This document shows positions 23,537 through 33,245 of a stretch of 64,000 nucleotides of DNA, one piece after another (within the stretch, counting starts at the first letter, position 1; each line of letters starts with the position of its first letter). A program made the position numbers and the translations under genes. A model generated the notes under the pieces. The model made no database searches and was not told the DNA's origin. It saw only the letters and a list, made by a program, of their open reading frames with translations. The DNA is from Ruminococcus flavefaciens (GTDB lineage Bacteria; Bacillota; Clostridia; Oscillospirales; Ruminococcaceae): contig CACWHY010000011.1 in NCBI GenBank assembly GCA_902760805.1, positions 1-64,000 of the forward strand, written 5' to 3'.

Positions 23537-24712
23537 TTACCAAACCTTATAGTCAGGCTCTGCGATCTTGTAGGAGGTGCCGGGAACGAACAGGTCGTCG
23601 GGCTTGATCTCCTTGCCCTGCTCCTTGGCAGCGTCCATGGCCTTTCTCATCTCTCTGAAGGCAACGCTGTTGAACACGATGTTCTGAACGGCCTCCTGAG
23701 GGGGACGTGTATTGAGGAACTCAAGGATAGCCTGCTGGAGGTAGAAGTAGGATCTGAGCTGAGTCTTCTTGATCTCGATATTTCCGTCATCGGTGATGAT
23801 GAAGAGGCTGTCGCCCTCTCTGTAGCCGAGGGTCATCTTTGCAAGGATCTCGGGAATGAAGATACGGATCTCAGCAGCAAGGGACTTGTCTCCCACCTCT
23901 TCGAGAAGGCCTTTTGCCATAGCCTCATAGTCCTCACGGCTCTTGATGTCCACCATTTTCTCCAATGCGTACTTAGCGCCCTTCATTACGGTCTCCTTGG
24001 TGAAGGGGCACTGGTCGTCCTCAGTCTGTACGAAGATAGCGTACTGCTTCTCACAAACGAAGTTCTCGCACTCGCCCCAGCTCTTCAGGTACTCCTCAAG
24101 GGGCTTTTTCAGCTCAACGCAGACAGATCCGTTGACTCTTACCTCAATGATCTCTCTTTCCTTGAACTTAGCCATGTAGATCCTTACCCAGTAATACTTC
24201 TTTGAGCCGATATAGCGAGCAAGCTCGTTCTTGATCAGGTTTACCAGCATTGTGGGCTGCTTGGACTCCTCAACGCCGATCCTGACAACTGACTGAGCAT
24301 ACATATCGAACTCATAGTGCTGTCCGAGGTAGTCGATGAGCAGGTGCTGACCGTTCTTCTTCTGGCTGGCCTGGTCGATAGTGTGCCAAACTCCGCCGAA
24401 GAAGATCTGAGCTGCCATCTCAACAGCCTCCTGCGGGGTCTTGCCCTGAGCGTCAACGGGGTCGATAAGGGGCTCGTCGAAGTCATCGTTTCTAACAACG
24501 AATACCACCTGCATAACGTGGATACCGTCGTGCTCCTCATTTCTGGGAACTGTGATGTCGATCGTATAGCCTCTTGGCATGATGATGCAGTTATCGTAAA
24601 GGGTGCCGTTGAGCTTAGCGTTCAGCGCCTCAAGAGCTGCCAGCTTTGCATCGAACTGTTGCTCCTCTGCGGATTTTCCGTTTTTCTGGTTTTTCTTCTT
24701 AAATAAAGCCAC
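23537..24712 (-). CDS. Hypothetical protein, cytoplasmic
   Basis: This 391-residue soluble protein has no signal peptide or clear catalytic motif. It begins with a Lys-rich stretch (ALFKKKNQKNGK) and has a repeated alpha/beta look, with segments such as IIEVRVNGSVCVELKKPLEEY. I do not recognise the family. The start is GTG at 24712 after AAGGAG; longer starts would enter the prmA gap. It is the last gene of a minus-strand run from moxR onward. Confidence 0.7.
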   Translation of the reverse strand: MALFKKKNQKNGKSAEEQQFDAKLAALEALNAKLNGTLYDNCIIMPRGYTIDITVPRNEEHDGIHVMQVVFVVRNDDFDEPLIDPVDAQGKTPQEAVEMAAQIFFGGVWHTIDQASQKKNGQHLLIDYLGQHYEFDMYAQSVVRIGVEESKQPTMLVNLIKNELARYIGSKKYYWVRIYMAKFKEREIIEVRVNGSVCVELKKPLEEYLKSWGECENFVCEKQYAIFVQTEDDQCPFTKETVMKGAKYALEKMVDIKSREDYEAMAKGLLEEVGDKSLAAEIRIFIPEILAKMTLGYREGDSLFIITDDGNIEIKKTQLRSYFYLQQAILEFLNTRPPQEAVQNIVFNSVAFREMRKAMDAAKEQGKEIKPDDLFVPGTSYKIAEPDYKVW

Positions 24713-24758
24713 TGTGATCAATCTCCTTGAAAATATTTTTCCGGCAAGCCGGGTGGGG

Positions 24759-25724
24759 TCATTTTGTAAACAGAGCTGCTGCCCAGCCCTCCTTGACATT
24801 TACGTCAAGTCTTGTGAAGCCGCAGGCCTCGATAGCGCTGAGGACCTCCTCCATGCGCTCCTCGATAATGCCCGAAACTATGAGGAAACCGCCGTCCGTG
24901 ATATAGCGGAGGAAGTGTTCCTTCATGGCAATGAGCACGTCTGCGACGATGTTTGCAGTGATGATGTCGTATTTTCCGTCGATCTCATCTGCAAGAGCCT
25001 CGTCTGTGAGGATATTGCCGAAGTGGGTCTCATAATCCTCAGCCGGGATGTGGTTTTTCTGGGCATTTTCCGCAGCAGTTGCCGCTGCGTTCTGGTCGAT
25101 GTCAACTGCTACGGCCCTCTCAGCTCCCAGCAGGATCGCACCTATCGAGAGGATACCGCTTCCGCAGCCAAGGTCAAGAACGGTGTCGCCCTCCTTGACG
25201 CAGCCCTCCAGGATCTCCAGACAGAGCCGAGTAGTGTGGTGCTGGCCGGTGCCGAAGCTGGATGCGGGGTCGATCTCCAGAACGATACGCTCGTCCAGGT
25301 CGTCGTACTCCTCCCAGGAAGGCTTGACCACAAGAGTGTCGCCCACCTTCAGGGGCTTGAAATACTGCTTCCAGTTGTTGGCCCAATCCTCCTCACGGAT
25401 GCTTGAAAGCTCAGCCTCAAGCCGTCCGTAGGCGTTCTCCCGATCATCGGCCTTCATCTGGGTCAGCATAGAACGGATCATCGAGAGCATATCGGCTCCC
25501 TGCTCATTCCCGGGAAGGTAGACGGTCACGCAGGTCTCACAGCTGGCAAGTCCCATAAGGTCGTCGTCGATGTAGTCCCACTGGCCGTTCTTGTTCTCCA
25601 GGAACTCGCTGAAATCCTCGGCGTCCCTGATCGCAAAGCCCTTTATGCCGATGTCCATGAGCTTTGCACAAAGCAGCTCTATACCGGCAGTTGATGTGTA
25701 AATGTTAACTTCTGTCCACTCCAA
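24759..25724 (-). CDS. prmA: Ribosomal protein L11 methyltransferase
   Basis: This 321-residue class I methyltransferase has the SAM-binding motif VLDLGCGSGILSIGA and the PrmA-specific DPASSFGTGQHHTT. It trimethylates ribosomal protein L11. Translation starts at TTG 25724, 8 nt after AAAGGAG. It lies 15 nt downstream of the C39-dockerin gene, so a housekeeping enzyme shares a transcript with a cellulosomal protein. Confidence 0.93.
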   Translation of the reverse strand: MEWTEVNIYTSTAGIELLCAKLMDIGIKGFAIRDAEDFSEFLENKNGQWDYIDDDLMGLASCETCVTVYLPGNEQGADMLSMIRSMLTQMKADDRENAYGRLEAELSSIREEDWANNWKQYFKPLKVGDTLVVKPSWEEYDDLDERIVLEIDPASSFGTGQHHTTRLCLEILEGCVKEGDTVLDLGCGSGILSIGAILLGAERAVAVDIDQNAAATAAENAQKNHIPAEDYETHFGNILTDEALADEIDGKYDIITANIVADVLIAMKEHFLRYITDGGFLIVSGIIEERMEEVLSAIEACGFTRLDVNVKEGWAAALFTK

Positions 25725-25739
25725 TTGAGGGTCTCCTTT

Positions 25740-26942
25740 CTATTCACATATAGCGAGCAGCAGGCCGACAGCGTCGGCTGTGTCCACTATGCCGTCAGAA
25801 TTTATGTCAGCGGCCGCAGCTTCGCAGCCTCTGAATATAGATACACCGGCGGGAAGGCTCTCCCTGAGCTTGAGAAACTCATTGAGCAGGGACAGATCAT
25901 ACAGATCCGTCACGCCGTCGCCGTTGATATCACCTTTTGCGTGCTCCGGCTCATCAGGAGCAGCCGTCAGTGCGGAAAGCTCCACCCAGCAGGCCTCACC
26001 GGCACCCTGGATCAAGCCCAGATCTCCGCTTTTACCGCAGATCGTGACCACATTTCCGGGAAGGAGCCACGCCGCAGCCCGGTCCTCAGATTCTCTGAGG
26101 ATCGCAGCCCTGGTCTCGCAGTAGTATTCCGCAGGCTCAAAGGGCTCCGTGGTCGTAGTTGTCGTTTTAGTTGTCGTAGTGGTAGTTGTTGTCGTTGTGG
26201 TTGTTGTAGTGGTGGTCGTGGTTGTAGTGGTCGTCGTTGTTGTTGTTGTTGTTGTGGTAGTCGTCGTTGTTGTTGTGGTAGTCTCAGTTGCTGCCGGCTG
26301 AGTGCTTACCGCTGCCGGAAAAGCCGGCGGAGGTGCAATGCTGCTAAAGCACTGGTAGAGGTTGATGTTGTTGTTTGCGTAGGCGCTGAACATCAGCCGC
26401 TCGTCCTTGGCCGGGTCGATCATGTAGACCTCGCCCTGATAAACGCCCTCAACGAAGACCCAATGTCCCCCCACATTTACGATGACGTAGAGACCACTGT
26501 CCATGAGGCTCTGGATCTCCTGTGCCTTGCCCTCGGGAGTTCCCGAGGAAAAGCCCACATTGGCCGTGGCCACGGAGACCTCCGGCACCACCTGGTTTAT
26601 GCTTGCCCAGGAGACCAGTCCGCCGTCCCAGCTGAAGGCGCCGATGCTGTTCAGGTCAGAAGCGAAGGTGCCGGGGTCGAAAGTGTCCGGGTCCCTTGCG
26701 CCTGAATGAACGATCAGCATAGCGATGGACGTGATGTAGCAGCCAACTGAGCCAAGAGTTGACCCTCCCAGAAGCGTAGATGACCAGCGTGGGTCGTACT
26801 GCCTCCAGTAGTGGTAGTCCTCAGCAGCGTATGTATCCATGAGTTTGCAGTTAAGACCCGTCCAGGGAGCTGCGATAGCTCCGAAAAGGGTCACCAGAGC
26901 CAGCAGCAGACCTGCGGCTCTCCTGCGAAGTGAATGTCCCAT
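25740..26942 (-). CDS. Secreted C39-like peptidase with polythreonine linker, SH3-like and dockerin domains
   Basis: This 400-residue protein has an N-terminal signal segment (GLLLALVTLFGAIAAP). A papain-like C39-type domain follows, with Cys in GSVGCYITSIAML, His in GGHWVFVEG and Asp in YMIDPAKD. Then comes a pure run of 38 threonines, one Lys and 6 more threonines (26148-26282), an SH3b-like domain (about residues 275-330), and a dockerin with loops DINGDGVTDLYD and DINSDGIVDTAD. It probably cleaves peptides or bacteriocin-like substrates outside the cell while bound to a scaffoldin. SD GGAGG precedes the ATG. Confidence 0.82.
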   Translation of the reverse strand: MGHSLRRRAAGLLLALVTLFGAIAAPWTGLNCKLMDTYAAEDYHYWRQYDPRWSSTLLGGSTLGSVGCYITSIAMLIVHSGARDPDTFDPGTFASDLNSIGAFSWDGGLVSWASINQVVPEVSVATANVGFSSGTPEGKAQEIQSLMDSGLYVIVNVGGHWVFVEGVYQGEVYMIDPAKDERLMFSAYANNNINLYQCFSSIAPPPAFPAAVSTQPAATETTTTTTTTTTTTTTTTTTTTTTTTTTTTTTTTTTTTTTKTTTTTTEPFEPAEYYCETRAAILRESEDRAAAWLLPGNVVTICGKSGDLGLIQGAGEACWVELSALTAAPDEPEHAKGDINGDGVTDLYDLSLLNEFLKLRESLPAGVSIFRGCEAAAADINSDGIVDTADAVGLLLAICE

Positions 26943-26961
26943 AATTTACCTCCATACGTCC

Positions 26962-29244
26962 TCAGCCGGATCTTGCCGAGGAGCCTCTTTTGTTCTTTCT
27001 GCGCTGTTTCTTTTTCTCTTTCAGCGCTTCATAAGCGGCGATGTAATCCCCTACCGCCCGTTGCTTTTCTGCCTCAGTGAGCTTTGCCTCGCCGTATACT
27101 ACACGGTCGAAGAGCTCCGCAGCCGCCGAAATATCGGCATTTGCGCTGTTCCTCACAAGCCGGGCAGCCTCCTGTGAGGTCTTTGTCCCACGAATGGAGT
27201 AGATCTTGCAGATCCGCTTCATCACCCTGCGTGCAGTTTCCTCCGGTGAGCGCTTTTTGCAGCTTCTCAGGAAGAGCTTGTGGGAGATCGCCGGGTAGAG
27301 CAGTATTGCCGCCAGCACAGCCAGAGACATGAGCAGGATCAGAAGGCCTGCCCGTGCAAGGCTATTCGTGGCGGAGCGTGAGCTGCTCTCGCTGATAAGG
27401 TCGGTCATGGTGGGCTCGAAGGACATCCAGCCGTAGCCCCTGATATAGAGCTCCGGGAAGCCATGGGCGTCGTTTGCCGTAGCCACATATCCGCTGAAGC
27501 CCCGGTCATTCTGGGTCTGGGTCTGCATATTGTAGCCCTCGCAGTACCTGGCCGGGATCCCGGCTGCTCTTGCAAGGAGCACCATGGCCGTGGCGTACTC
27601 ATAGCATACGCCGGTCTTTGTATCGAAAATGAAGTCCTCGGCATTTTCGCCGGAGGATTTCCGGTATTCGGTGTCGTAGGTATAGCCGTTTTTGTAGAAG
27701 TAATACTCCAGCACCTTGGCCTTGTCGTAGTCGTTGTCAATGCCGCCTGTCAGCTCCTCGGCCAGCTCAGCGATCTTCTTGTTATCGCCGTAGTCCAGCA
27801 GCAGACTGCCGTAGCCGTCCATATTGTGGGCAATGTAGGATGCGCCCAGAGCTTCCTCATAATAGCGCATATCATCATCCACGTTCCAGCTGTTATTGTT
27901 GGCGGAATTCATTATATCATAGGCCTCGCTTACGATCTGGCCGTAGTCGTCCCTCATCAGGAGCTTTGCGGCCTCCATATTGTCCTCCAGCAGGAAGAAA
28001 TTGTCCCCTGAATAGCGGAAAACGAAGCTGTCGTCCCGCCCGAAGGCGCCATCGTTGTTGCGGATAAGTCCGGTCAGTATCAGAGACAGGTCGTGGTCGT
28101 AGCCAGTGGACTTGAGTTCCTTTGCGAACTGCGGAACAGGAGCAAAGCTTCCCTGCTGAGAAACGCAGTAGATCGTAACAGTGCGGATACGGGGCTCCTT
28201 TATATTGTAGGAGCAGAACTCCTCCAGGCCGAATTTCTCCTTGAAATCGGGGTCGAGCTCCGCAGCCTTCTGGATAGCCTGCGCTGTATATCCGGCAGAT
28301 GGGATCAGAATGGGAGTTTCGCCGCTGCGGACAGCATAGCTGTCATTGCCGCAAGCTGACCACTGATCCGTCTTGAAATCGTAGGTGGTGAAGGTGGAGG
28401 TCTTCAGGCGAAGAGGCTCCTTTGAATCGGCGAAATACACCGGTGTATTCGAGGTGGTCTGGCGGAACTGGTCTCCGCCGGTGGTGTCACGGAAAACGTT
28501 CAGCATCTCCACCAGACGGTCGGTGAGAGCGTCGGCGTTGATGAGAGTTTCCAGCATATCCCTGTTGGCTTCCACCTGGGGCTTGGGAATGAGAGTTGCC
28601 GCAACTGCGAATACCACAGCGTAGGCCGCAACGCTCTGCCAGGTCTCCTTCCTGCTGACCACGCTGACCTTCTCAGTGCTGCCGAGCTGTCTAAAGCGCA
28701 CCATCAGCAGGACGTAGCCCACAGCCATGAGGATTATCAGCAGCGTAGGCATCTTCTCGTACTCCTTGCCGTAAATGGCGAAGGGTATGATGAAGATCAG
28801 GAAGTTCATGAAGATCCTGTACCTGACTCTGGTGAAGTAATAGATCACCGACATCATGAAGATCTGGAAAAGCAGGAACACCGCCATGGTATACCAGGCA
28901 TTGTACCGGACCGAATCCTGAGGAGTCAAAAACCATAGTCCCCATGAGATCGGGTAGCCATCCTGTCCAAGCTCTATGCACTGTCCCGTCAGGAAAATAA
29001 AGAATGACGAGGCTGCAAGATACAGGACCGAGCCGATGAGTTTGTGCTTCTGCATGAAGTCGAAGAGCCTTATGCCCAGCCACGTTATCACAAGGGAAAG
29101 CAGTCCGTAGACCACCGTCAGCTGTGAGCGGTAGTGGTACATTATGCTCATCATCACCAGGGCAGTGTACAGCAGCACCGGGTCGGAAAGAGTTTTCAGC
29201 AGGAAGCTCCCAAGGGAGCCCTCCTTTTTTATCTTTTCAAGCAT
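26962..29244 (-). CDS. Membrane transglutaminase-like protein (TgpA-type)
   Basis: This 760-residue protein has about six N-terminal membrane helices. An extracytoplasmic transglutaminase core follows (Cys in TGVCYEYATAMVLLARAAG, His in NDAHGFPELY, Asp/Glu in WMSFEP), then another membrane helix near residue 640 and a basic cytoplasmic tail. It is the third member of a MoxR-DUF58-TgpA operon, a widespread trio tied to envelope functions. Its start lies 5 nt after the DUF58 stop, without a clear SD, so it depends on coupling. Confidence 0.88.
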   Translation of the reverse strand: MLEKIKKEGSLGSFLLKTLSDPVLLYTALVMMSIMYHYRSQLTVVYGLLSLVITWLGIRLFDFMQKHKLIGSVLYLAASSFFIFLTGQCIELGQDGYPISWGLWFLTPQDSVRYNAWYTMAVFLLFQIFMMSVIYYFTRVRYRIFMNFLIFIIPFAIYGKEYEKMPTLLIILMAVGYVLLMVRFRQLGSTEKVSVVSRKETWQSVAAYAVVFAVAATLIPKPQVEANRDMLETLINADALTDRLVEMLNVFRDTTGGDQFRQTTSNTPVYFADSKEPLRLKTSTFTTYDFKTDQWSACGNDSYAVRSGETPILIPSAGYTAQAIQKAAELDPDFKEKFGLEEFCSYNIKEPRIRTVTIYCVSQQGSFAPVPQFAKELKSTGYDHDLSLILTGLIRNNDGAFGRDDSFVFRYSGDNFFLLEDNMEAAKLLMRDDYGQIVSEAYDIMNSANNNSWNVDDDMRYYEEALGASYIAHNMDGYGSLLLDYGDNKKIAELAEELTGGIDNDYDKAKVLEYYFYKNGYTYDTEYRKSSGENAEDFIFDTKTGVCYEYATAMVLLARAAGIPARYCEGYNMQTQTQNDRGFSGYVATANDAHGFPELYIRGYGWMSFEPTMTDLISESSSRSATNSLARAGLLILLMSLAVLAAILLYPAISHKLFLRSCKKRSPEETARRVMKRICKIYSIRGTKTSQEAARLVRNSANADISAAAELFDRVVYGEAKLTEAEKQRAVGDYIAAYEALKEKKKQRRKNKRGSSARSG

Positions 29245-29249
29245 ATTGT

Positions 29250-30413
29250 TTATACCAATTTGAAATTATTGTCGCCGTCCAAATACCACATGGGCAGGTC
29301 GGTGGAATTGGGGCTGTCCTTTGAGGGAGCGATCAGGCTGACCTCTCCGCCGTCGCCCTTTGCAGCCTCAGTCAAGGCAGAGATGCCCTCTCCGCAGTCT
29401 GAGGAGGCGATAACGCAGGCGCAGGACGAGCTTCCGGCAGCTCCAAGAGATGCCCTCATGCCGGGCTGTACCTTCACTGCCAGAGCCTTTAGCAGGATCT
29501 GGGAGGGAGCGTCCGGGTTTTCCACGCTCTCAGCCGTCATTGAGCCGTCGCTTCCCCGGTATACCAGAGTGCTGGCAATGCCCTGCTTCACAAGGAGCCG
29601 GGCAAGTCCAAAGGCGGACTGGAGGATCTTCTCCTCCTTGACAACGGCCTCCTCCGGCTTTGCAGAAGGGCTGCGGTACAGATCCACCAGCACCATAGGC
29701 TGAACAGAAGAAGCCGCCTCGTCCAGTCTGACCATGAGCTTATCCTTTTTGGAGGACAGCTTCCAGTTCACACGCTTCAGGGGGTCGCCCTGAATGTACT
29801 CCCTGTGCTCATAGCCGGGGACGGTATTTGCGGAAAACAGCATAGTCGTGTCCTTATCCTCATCGTCATCACTGGTGGTAACGATGTCGGCGATATTTCG
29901 GAAGAGCTGAGATGAGGCCTTGACATCGGGGATCTCGGGGATGACTCCCACGCTTTTTGCCGCAGGGAGGCCCTCCTTCAGCTTTAGGCTGATAAATCCA
30001 AGAAATCCGCAGGAGCTGATCTTAGGCAGCGATACCTCGCCGTTTCCGCCGATCAAAGCCTTGATATTGAATGCGAAGGAGACCGGCTCAGAGCTGAAAA
30101 TGGAGAAACGGTAGGACTTCTCCTGCTTCTCAAAGACCTCTGATGCGCTGGGAGTGATCTCCACCACAGCCAGAGGACACCAGCCCTCCTTCTCGATAGT
30201 GACTGTTACAGGGAGCTCTCCGCCCTTTTTCACATAGCCGTCGCAGTCGAAGCTGACCCGGATCCTTTTCCGGGCATAGACTGCCATTGCCAGCGAAAGC
30301 AGCGGAGCTATCAGCAGGAAGGCGATGAGGATGATCCCCATTTCGCCGTCCACATAAAATGTGAAGATGAACAGCACGAAGGCCACAGCCAGTGCTGCAA
30401 GTACGCTTTTCAT
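29250..30413 (-). CDS. DUF58 domain protein
   Basis: This 387-residue protein has two N-terminal membrane helices, a beta-rich middle and the DUF58 signature EYIQGDPLKRVNWKLSS, followed by a von Willebrand-like region. DUF58 proteins work with MoxR ATPases, probably as their membrane substrate or adaptor. It starts 2 nt after the moxR stop. Confidence 0.9.
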   Translation of the reverse strand: MKSVLAALAVAFVLFIFTFYVDGEMGIILIAFLLIAPLLSLAMAVYARKRIRVSFDCDGYVKKGGELPVTVTIEKEGWCPLAVVEITPSASEVFEKQEKSYRFSIFSSEPVSFAFNIKALIGGNGEVSLPKISSCGFLGFISLKLKEGLPAAKSVGVIPEIPDVKASSQLFRNIADIVTTSDDDEDKDTTMLFSANTVPGYEHREYIQGDPLKRVNWKLSSKKDKLMVRLDEAASSVQPMVLVDLYRSPSAKPEEAVVKEEKILQSAFGLARLLVKQGIASTLVYRGSDGSMTAESVENPDAPSQILLKALAVKVQPGMRASLGAAGSSSCACVIASSDCGEGISALTEAAKGDGGEVSLIAPSKDSPNSTDLPMWYLDGDNNFKLV

Positions 30414-30415
30414 GG

Positions 30416-31354
30416 TCAGCTTCCCATTTCGGGAACAGCACAGCTCTCAAGGATATGGGCGATATAGCCCTCCGGCGAGCCGAACTCGCTGCGTCCCTGG
30501 GGCGAGAGGATCACTCTGTGAGAAAGCACGGAAACAGCCACGTTCTTCACATCGTCGGGAGTGACATACTCCCTCTCATAGATGTAAGCGAAGGCCTTTG
30601 CCGCTTTGTAAAGGGCAATGCTTCCTCTGGGACTTATGCCAAGAGTAGCGTTCCTGTCGTCACGGGTGGCGCTAACTATAGAAACTATGTATTTTTTCAC
30701 CTGCTCAGTGACCCGGATATCCCGGACCTCCTGCTGCATTTGGATGATGTCGTCAACTGTCATGGCCGGCTCTGAGATATTCTCGATGGGGTTGTGCATC
30801 TCAGTGCGCTCAAGGATCCTGATCTCCTCCTCAGCGGTGGGGTAGCCCATGGAGAGCTTCATGAAGAAACGGTCCATCTGCGCTTCGGGGAGGTGGAACG
30901 TGCCGTAGGTCTCAACGGGGTTTTGCGTAGCCATTACCAGGAAGGGCTTTGGCAGACGGTGAGTTTCGCCGTCAAGGGAGATCTGTCTTTCCTCCATAGC
31001 CTCAAGAAGTGCGGACTGCACCTTCGGCGAGGCACGGTTGATCTCGTCAGCCAGGAGGAAGTTGCATATAACAGCGCCGTCACGGTAGACGAAATCGCCT
31101 GTTTTCTGATCCAGCATAGTGAAGCCTGCGATGTCAGAGGGCATAACGTCTGGAGTAAGCTGGATACGGTTGAATTTTCCGCCGATAGAGCGGGATAGAG
31201 CGGTAATTAGCTGAGTTTTGCCGACTCCGGGAACGTCCTCAAGAAGAACATGGCCCTCGCAGAGAAGAGCTGCGATAAGGCGGATAACGGTGTCGTCCTT
31301 ACCAACTATGACCTTCCCTACAGATCCGGCAAGTCTGCTGATCTTTTCGTTCAT
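30416..31354 (-). CDS. MoxR family AAA+ ATPase
   Basis: This 312-residue AAA+ protein has Walker A EDVPGVGKTQL, Walker B LLADEINRASPK and the sensor region ATQNPVETYGTFHLPEAQ. MoxR proteins act as chaperone-like ATPases for VWA/DUF58 partners, here the next gene. GAGGT lies 8 nt before the ATG. It heads a probable operon of six minus-strand genes with very small gaps down to 23537. Confidence 0.93.
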   Translation of the reverse strand: MNEKISRLAGSVGKVIVGKDDTVIRLIAALLCEGHVLLEDVPGVGKTQLITALSRSIGGKFNRIQLTPDVMPSDIAGFTMLDQKTGDFVYRDGAVICNFLLADEINRASPKVQSALLEAMEERQISLDGETHRLPKPFLVMATQNPVETYGTFHLPEAQMDRFFMKLSMGYPTAEEEIRILERTEMHNPIENISEPAMTVDDIIQMQQEVRDIRVTEQVKKYIVSIVSATRDDRNATLGISPRGSIALYKAAKAFAYIYEREYVTPDDVKNVAVSVLSHRVILSPQGRSEFGSPEGYIAHILESCAVPEMGS

Positions 31355-31394
31355 TTGGTGTACCTCGTGATGATATTTTTATCCATTGTATAAC

Positions 31395-31423
31395 ATTATA
31401 TCACAGATCCACTAAAAATGCAA
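31395..31423 (-). promoter_or_regulatory. Promoter of moxR operon
   Basis: On the minus strand TTGCAT, a 17-bp spacer and TATAAT (31400-31395) form a good SigA promoter. Confidence 0.75.
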
Positions 31424-31461
31424 CCTCCACAGAGAAACTTTTCCGAGATTTTTAATAAAAA

Positions 31462-31493
31462 AAGAGCCCTTCCCATTTTGGGGAAGAGCTCTT
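31462..31493 (-). terminator. Intrinsic terminator
   Basis: AAGAGC-T-CTTCCC pairs with GGGAAG-G-GCTCTT around CAAAAT, followed by a T-run on the minus strand. It ends the gene at 31505-32167. Confidence 0.85.
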
Positions 31494-31504
31494 TTGAGCA
31501 CTTA

Positions 31505-32167
31505 TCAATAGAAGTCAGGCTGTGCGTCCTTCTTCTTGCCCTTTACCAGAGATACGATAAGGAGAACAAGTCCAAGGAGAGCAAGAGCTGCACCGCCGAA
31601 GCAAAGGCCCATCATAGCAGGCTTTACCTCGTTGCCAACGATACGCATAGCAGTTGCGTGCTCGTACTCCTCGATACCAACGTTCTTCAGGTCGTCGATA
31701 GCCTCCTGATAATACTGGTCGTAGTCGTCCTCAGAGGGCTGAGAAGCCAGCTTACCCTTGAAATCGATAGAAACTACAGGCTTATCCTCCTCAGCAACGC
31801 TCTCGTCTGTGAAGTAGTTGTACCACTCATCAGCAGCATCGTTGAGCTTAGAGATCATATCCTTGTTGGCAGTTGAGAGAACTACGAAAGCCTCGCCCTC
31901 TTCAAGGTTGCTGACAATGTAGAAGTTTGTCTCTGTCTTGCTTGTAGTGATGCCGTAGTGCTTCTGAGTCTGCTCAAGAACAGCGAAGGGTCCGTAAACG
32001 AAGTCGATAGTTCCCTCAGCCAGAGCGTCATCAGAGAAATCCTCGATGGGAGCTGTCAGATCAACGGTCTTGCCCTTGATCAGAAGCATTGTGTCCTGGA
32101 AGCCTGCGATAGCACACAGCAGACCTGCAACAAAAATGATGAGAAATGCTTTAGTTTTACCTTTCAT
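31505..32167 (-). CDS. Two-helix membrane protein, unknown function
   Basis: This 220-residue protein has an N-terminal hydrophobic helix (KAFLIIFVAGLLCAIAGF), an acidic extracytoplasmic domain of about 150 residues and a C-terminal helix (GGAALALLGLVLLIVSLV) with a basic tail. This is the layout of a membrane-anchored extracellular domain held at both ends. The family is not recognised. ATG 32167 follows GGAGG. It lies 75 nt after tsf, beyond a modest terminator. Confidence 0.7.
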   Translation of the reverse strand: MKGKTKAFLIIFVAGLLCAIAGFQDTMLLIKGKTVDLTAPIEDFSDDALAEGTIDFVYGPFAVLEQTQKHYGITTSKTETNFYIVSNLEEGEAFVVLSTANKDMISKLNDAADEWYNYFTDESVAEEDKPVVSIDFKGKLASQPSEDDYDQYYQEAIDDLKNVGIEEYEHATAMRIVGNEVKPAMMGLCFGGAALALLGLVLLIVSLVKGKKKDAQPDFY

Positions 32168-32193
32168 AATAAACCTCCAATGATCCTTGTCAC

Positions 32194-32230
32194 AAAATAA
32201 AAAGTGGGGCAAGGCATCACCATGCCGCAC
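32194..32230 (-). terminator. Probable terminator of rpsB-tsf
   Basis: On the minus strand GGCAT/ATGCC with an outer GTG/CAC is followed by TTTTTATTTT. The stem is imperfect, so readthrough into the next gene is likely. Confidence 0.5.
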
Positions 32231-32242
32231 AGTAGTCTCTTC

Positions 32243-33160
32243 TTACTTGATCATGTTAGCGATCTCGTCTGCGAAGTTCTCTTCCTTCTTCTCAACGCCA
32301 TCGCCACGCTCGTAGCGAACAACGTCAACGACCTTGATAGAGCCGCCCAGCTTCTTAGCCTCAGCGTCAACATAGCCCTGAACAGTGAGCTTGTCGTCCT
32401 TAACGAAGGACTGCTCCAGCAGGCAGTTCTCAGAGTAGTACTTGCCTACCTTGCCCTCAACGATCTTAACTCTAACCTGCTCAGGCTTGTTAGCCATCTT
32501 AGGATCCTCAGCCATCTGAGCAAGCATGATCTCCTTCTCCTTCTCAATTACCTCAGCAGGTACCTGCTCACGGCAGAGATAGGGAGCATTGAGAGCTGCG
32601 GACTGCATAGCAACGTCCTTACCGATAGCTGCAACTGCATCAGCAGAGAGCTCTGTATCCAGCTTAACGAGAACGCCGATGCTGCCGCCGTTGTGGATGT
32701 AAGAAGCGAGAACGCCCTCCATTCTAACGAAACGACGGATAACGATGTTCTCACGGATCTTCATGCCAGCAAGCTCTGTGAGAGCCTCGCCTACTGTACC
32801 ATTGCCGCCGGAGATCTGCTCGTTCTTGAGAGCCTCAACGTCAGCGGGGTTCTTCTCGATGATGGTCTTAGCAACAGCAGCAACGAAGTTTCTGATGTCG
32901 TCTGTATTAGCAGCGAAGTCTGTCTCAGTATTTACCTCGAGGAGAACACCAACGTTACCCTCAACAACAGCTGTAACTACGCCCTCAGCAGCAGCTCTGC
33001 CGCTCTTCTTAGCCTGTGTAGCCAGGCCTTTTTCTCTCAGGAACTCGATAGCCTTGTCCATATCGCCGTCGTTAGCCTCAAGAGCCTTCTTGCAGTCCAT
33101 CATACCAACGCCGGTAGACTTCATCAGTTCTTTAATTTCTGCAACGGAAACCTTTCCCAT
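32243..33160 (-). CDS. tsf: Elongation factor Ts
   Basis: This 305-residue protein starts MGKVSVAEIKELMKSTGVGM and has the conserved MDCKKALEANDGDMDKAIEF and TDFAANTDDIRNF segments. It regenerates EF-Tu-GTP. The start at 33160 follows AGGAGG. It is downstream of rpsB, the usual order, with an inverted repeat (GGCTGC/GCAGCC) but no U-tract between them. Confidence 0.95.
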   Translation of the reverse strand: MGKVSVAEIKELMKSTGVGMMDCKKALEANDGDMDKAIEFLREKGLATQAKKSGRAAAEGVVTAVVEGNVGVLLEVNTETDFAANTDDIRNFVAAVAKTIIEKNPADVEALKNEQISGGNGTVGEALTELAGMKIRENIVIRRFVRMEGVLASYIHNGGSIGVLVKLDTELSADAVAAIGKDVAMQSAALNAPYLCREQVPAEVIEKEKEIMLAQMAEDPKMANKPEQVRVKIVEGKVGKYYSENCLLEQSFVKDDKLTVQGYVDAEAKKLGGSIKVVDVVRYERGDGVEKKEENFADEIANMIK

Positions 33161-33245
33161 TGTTATTACCTCCTGTTTAGTTATAGATATGATCAAGGCT
33201 GCCGCCCCGTTCAGACGCCGGCAGCAGCCCTTTACGTTTCTTTGA

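Noticed and set aside
25725-26705. Long plus-strand frame of 326 codons with Cys/Gly-rich repeats
   Set aside because: It is antisense to the C39-dockerin gene and arises from the polythreonine codons; composition is not protein-like.
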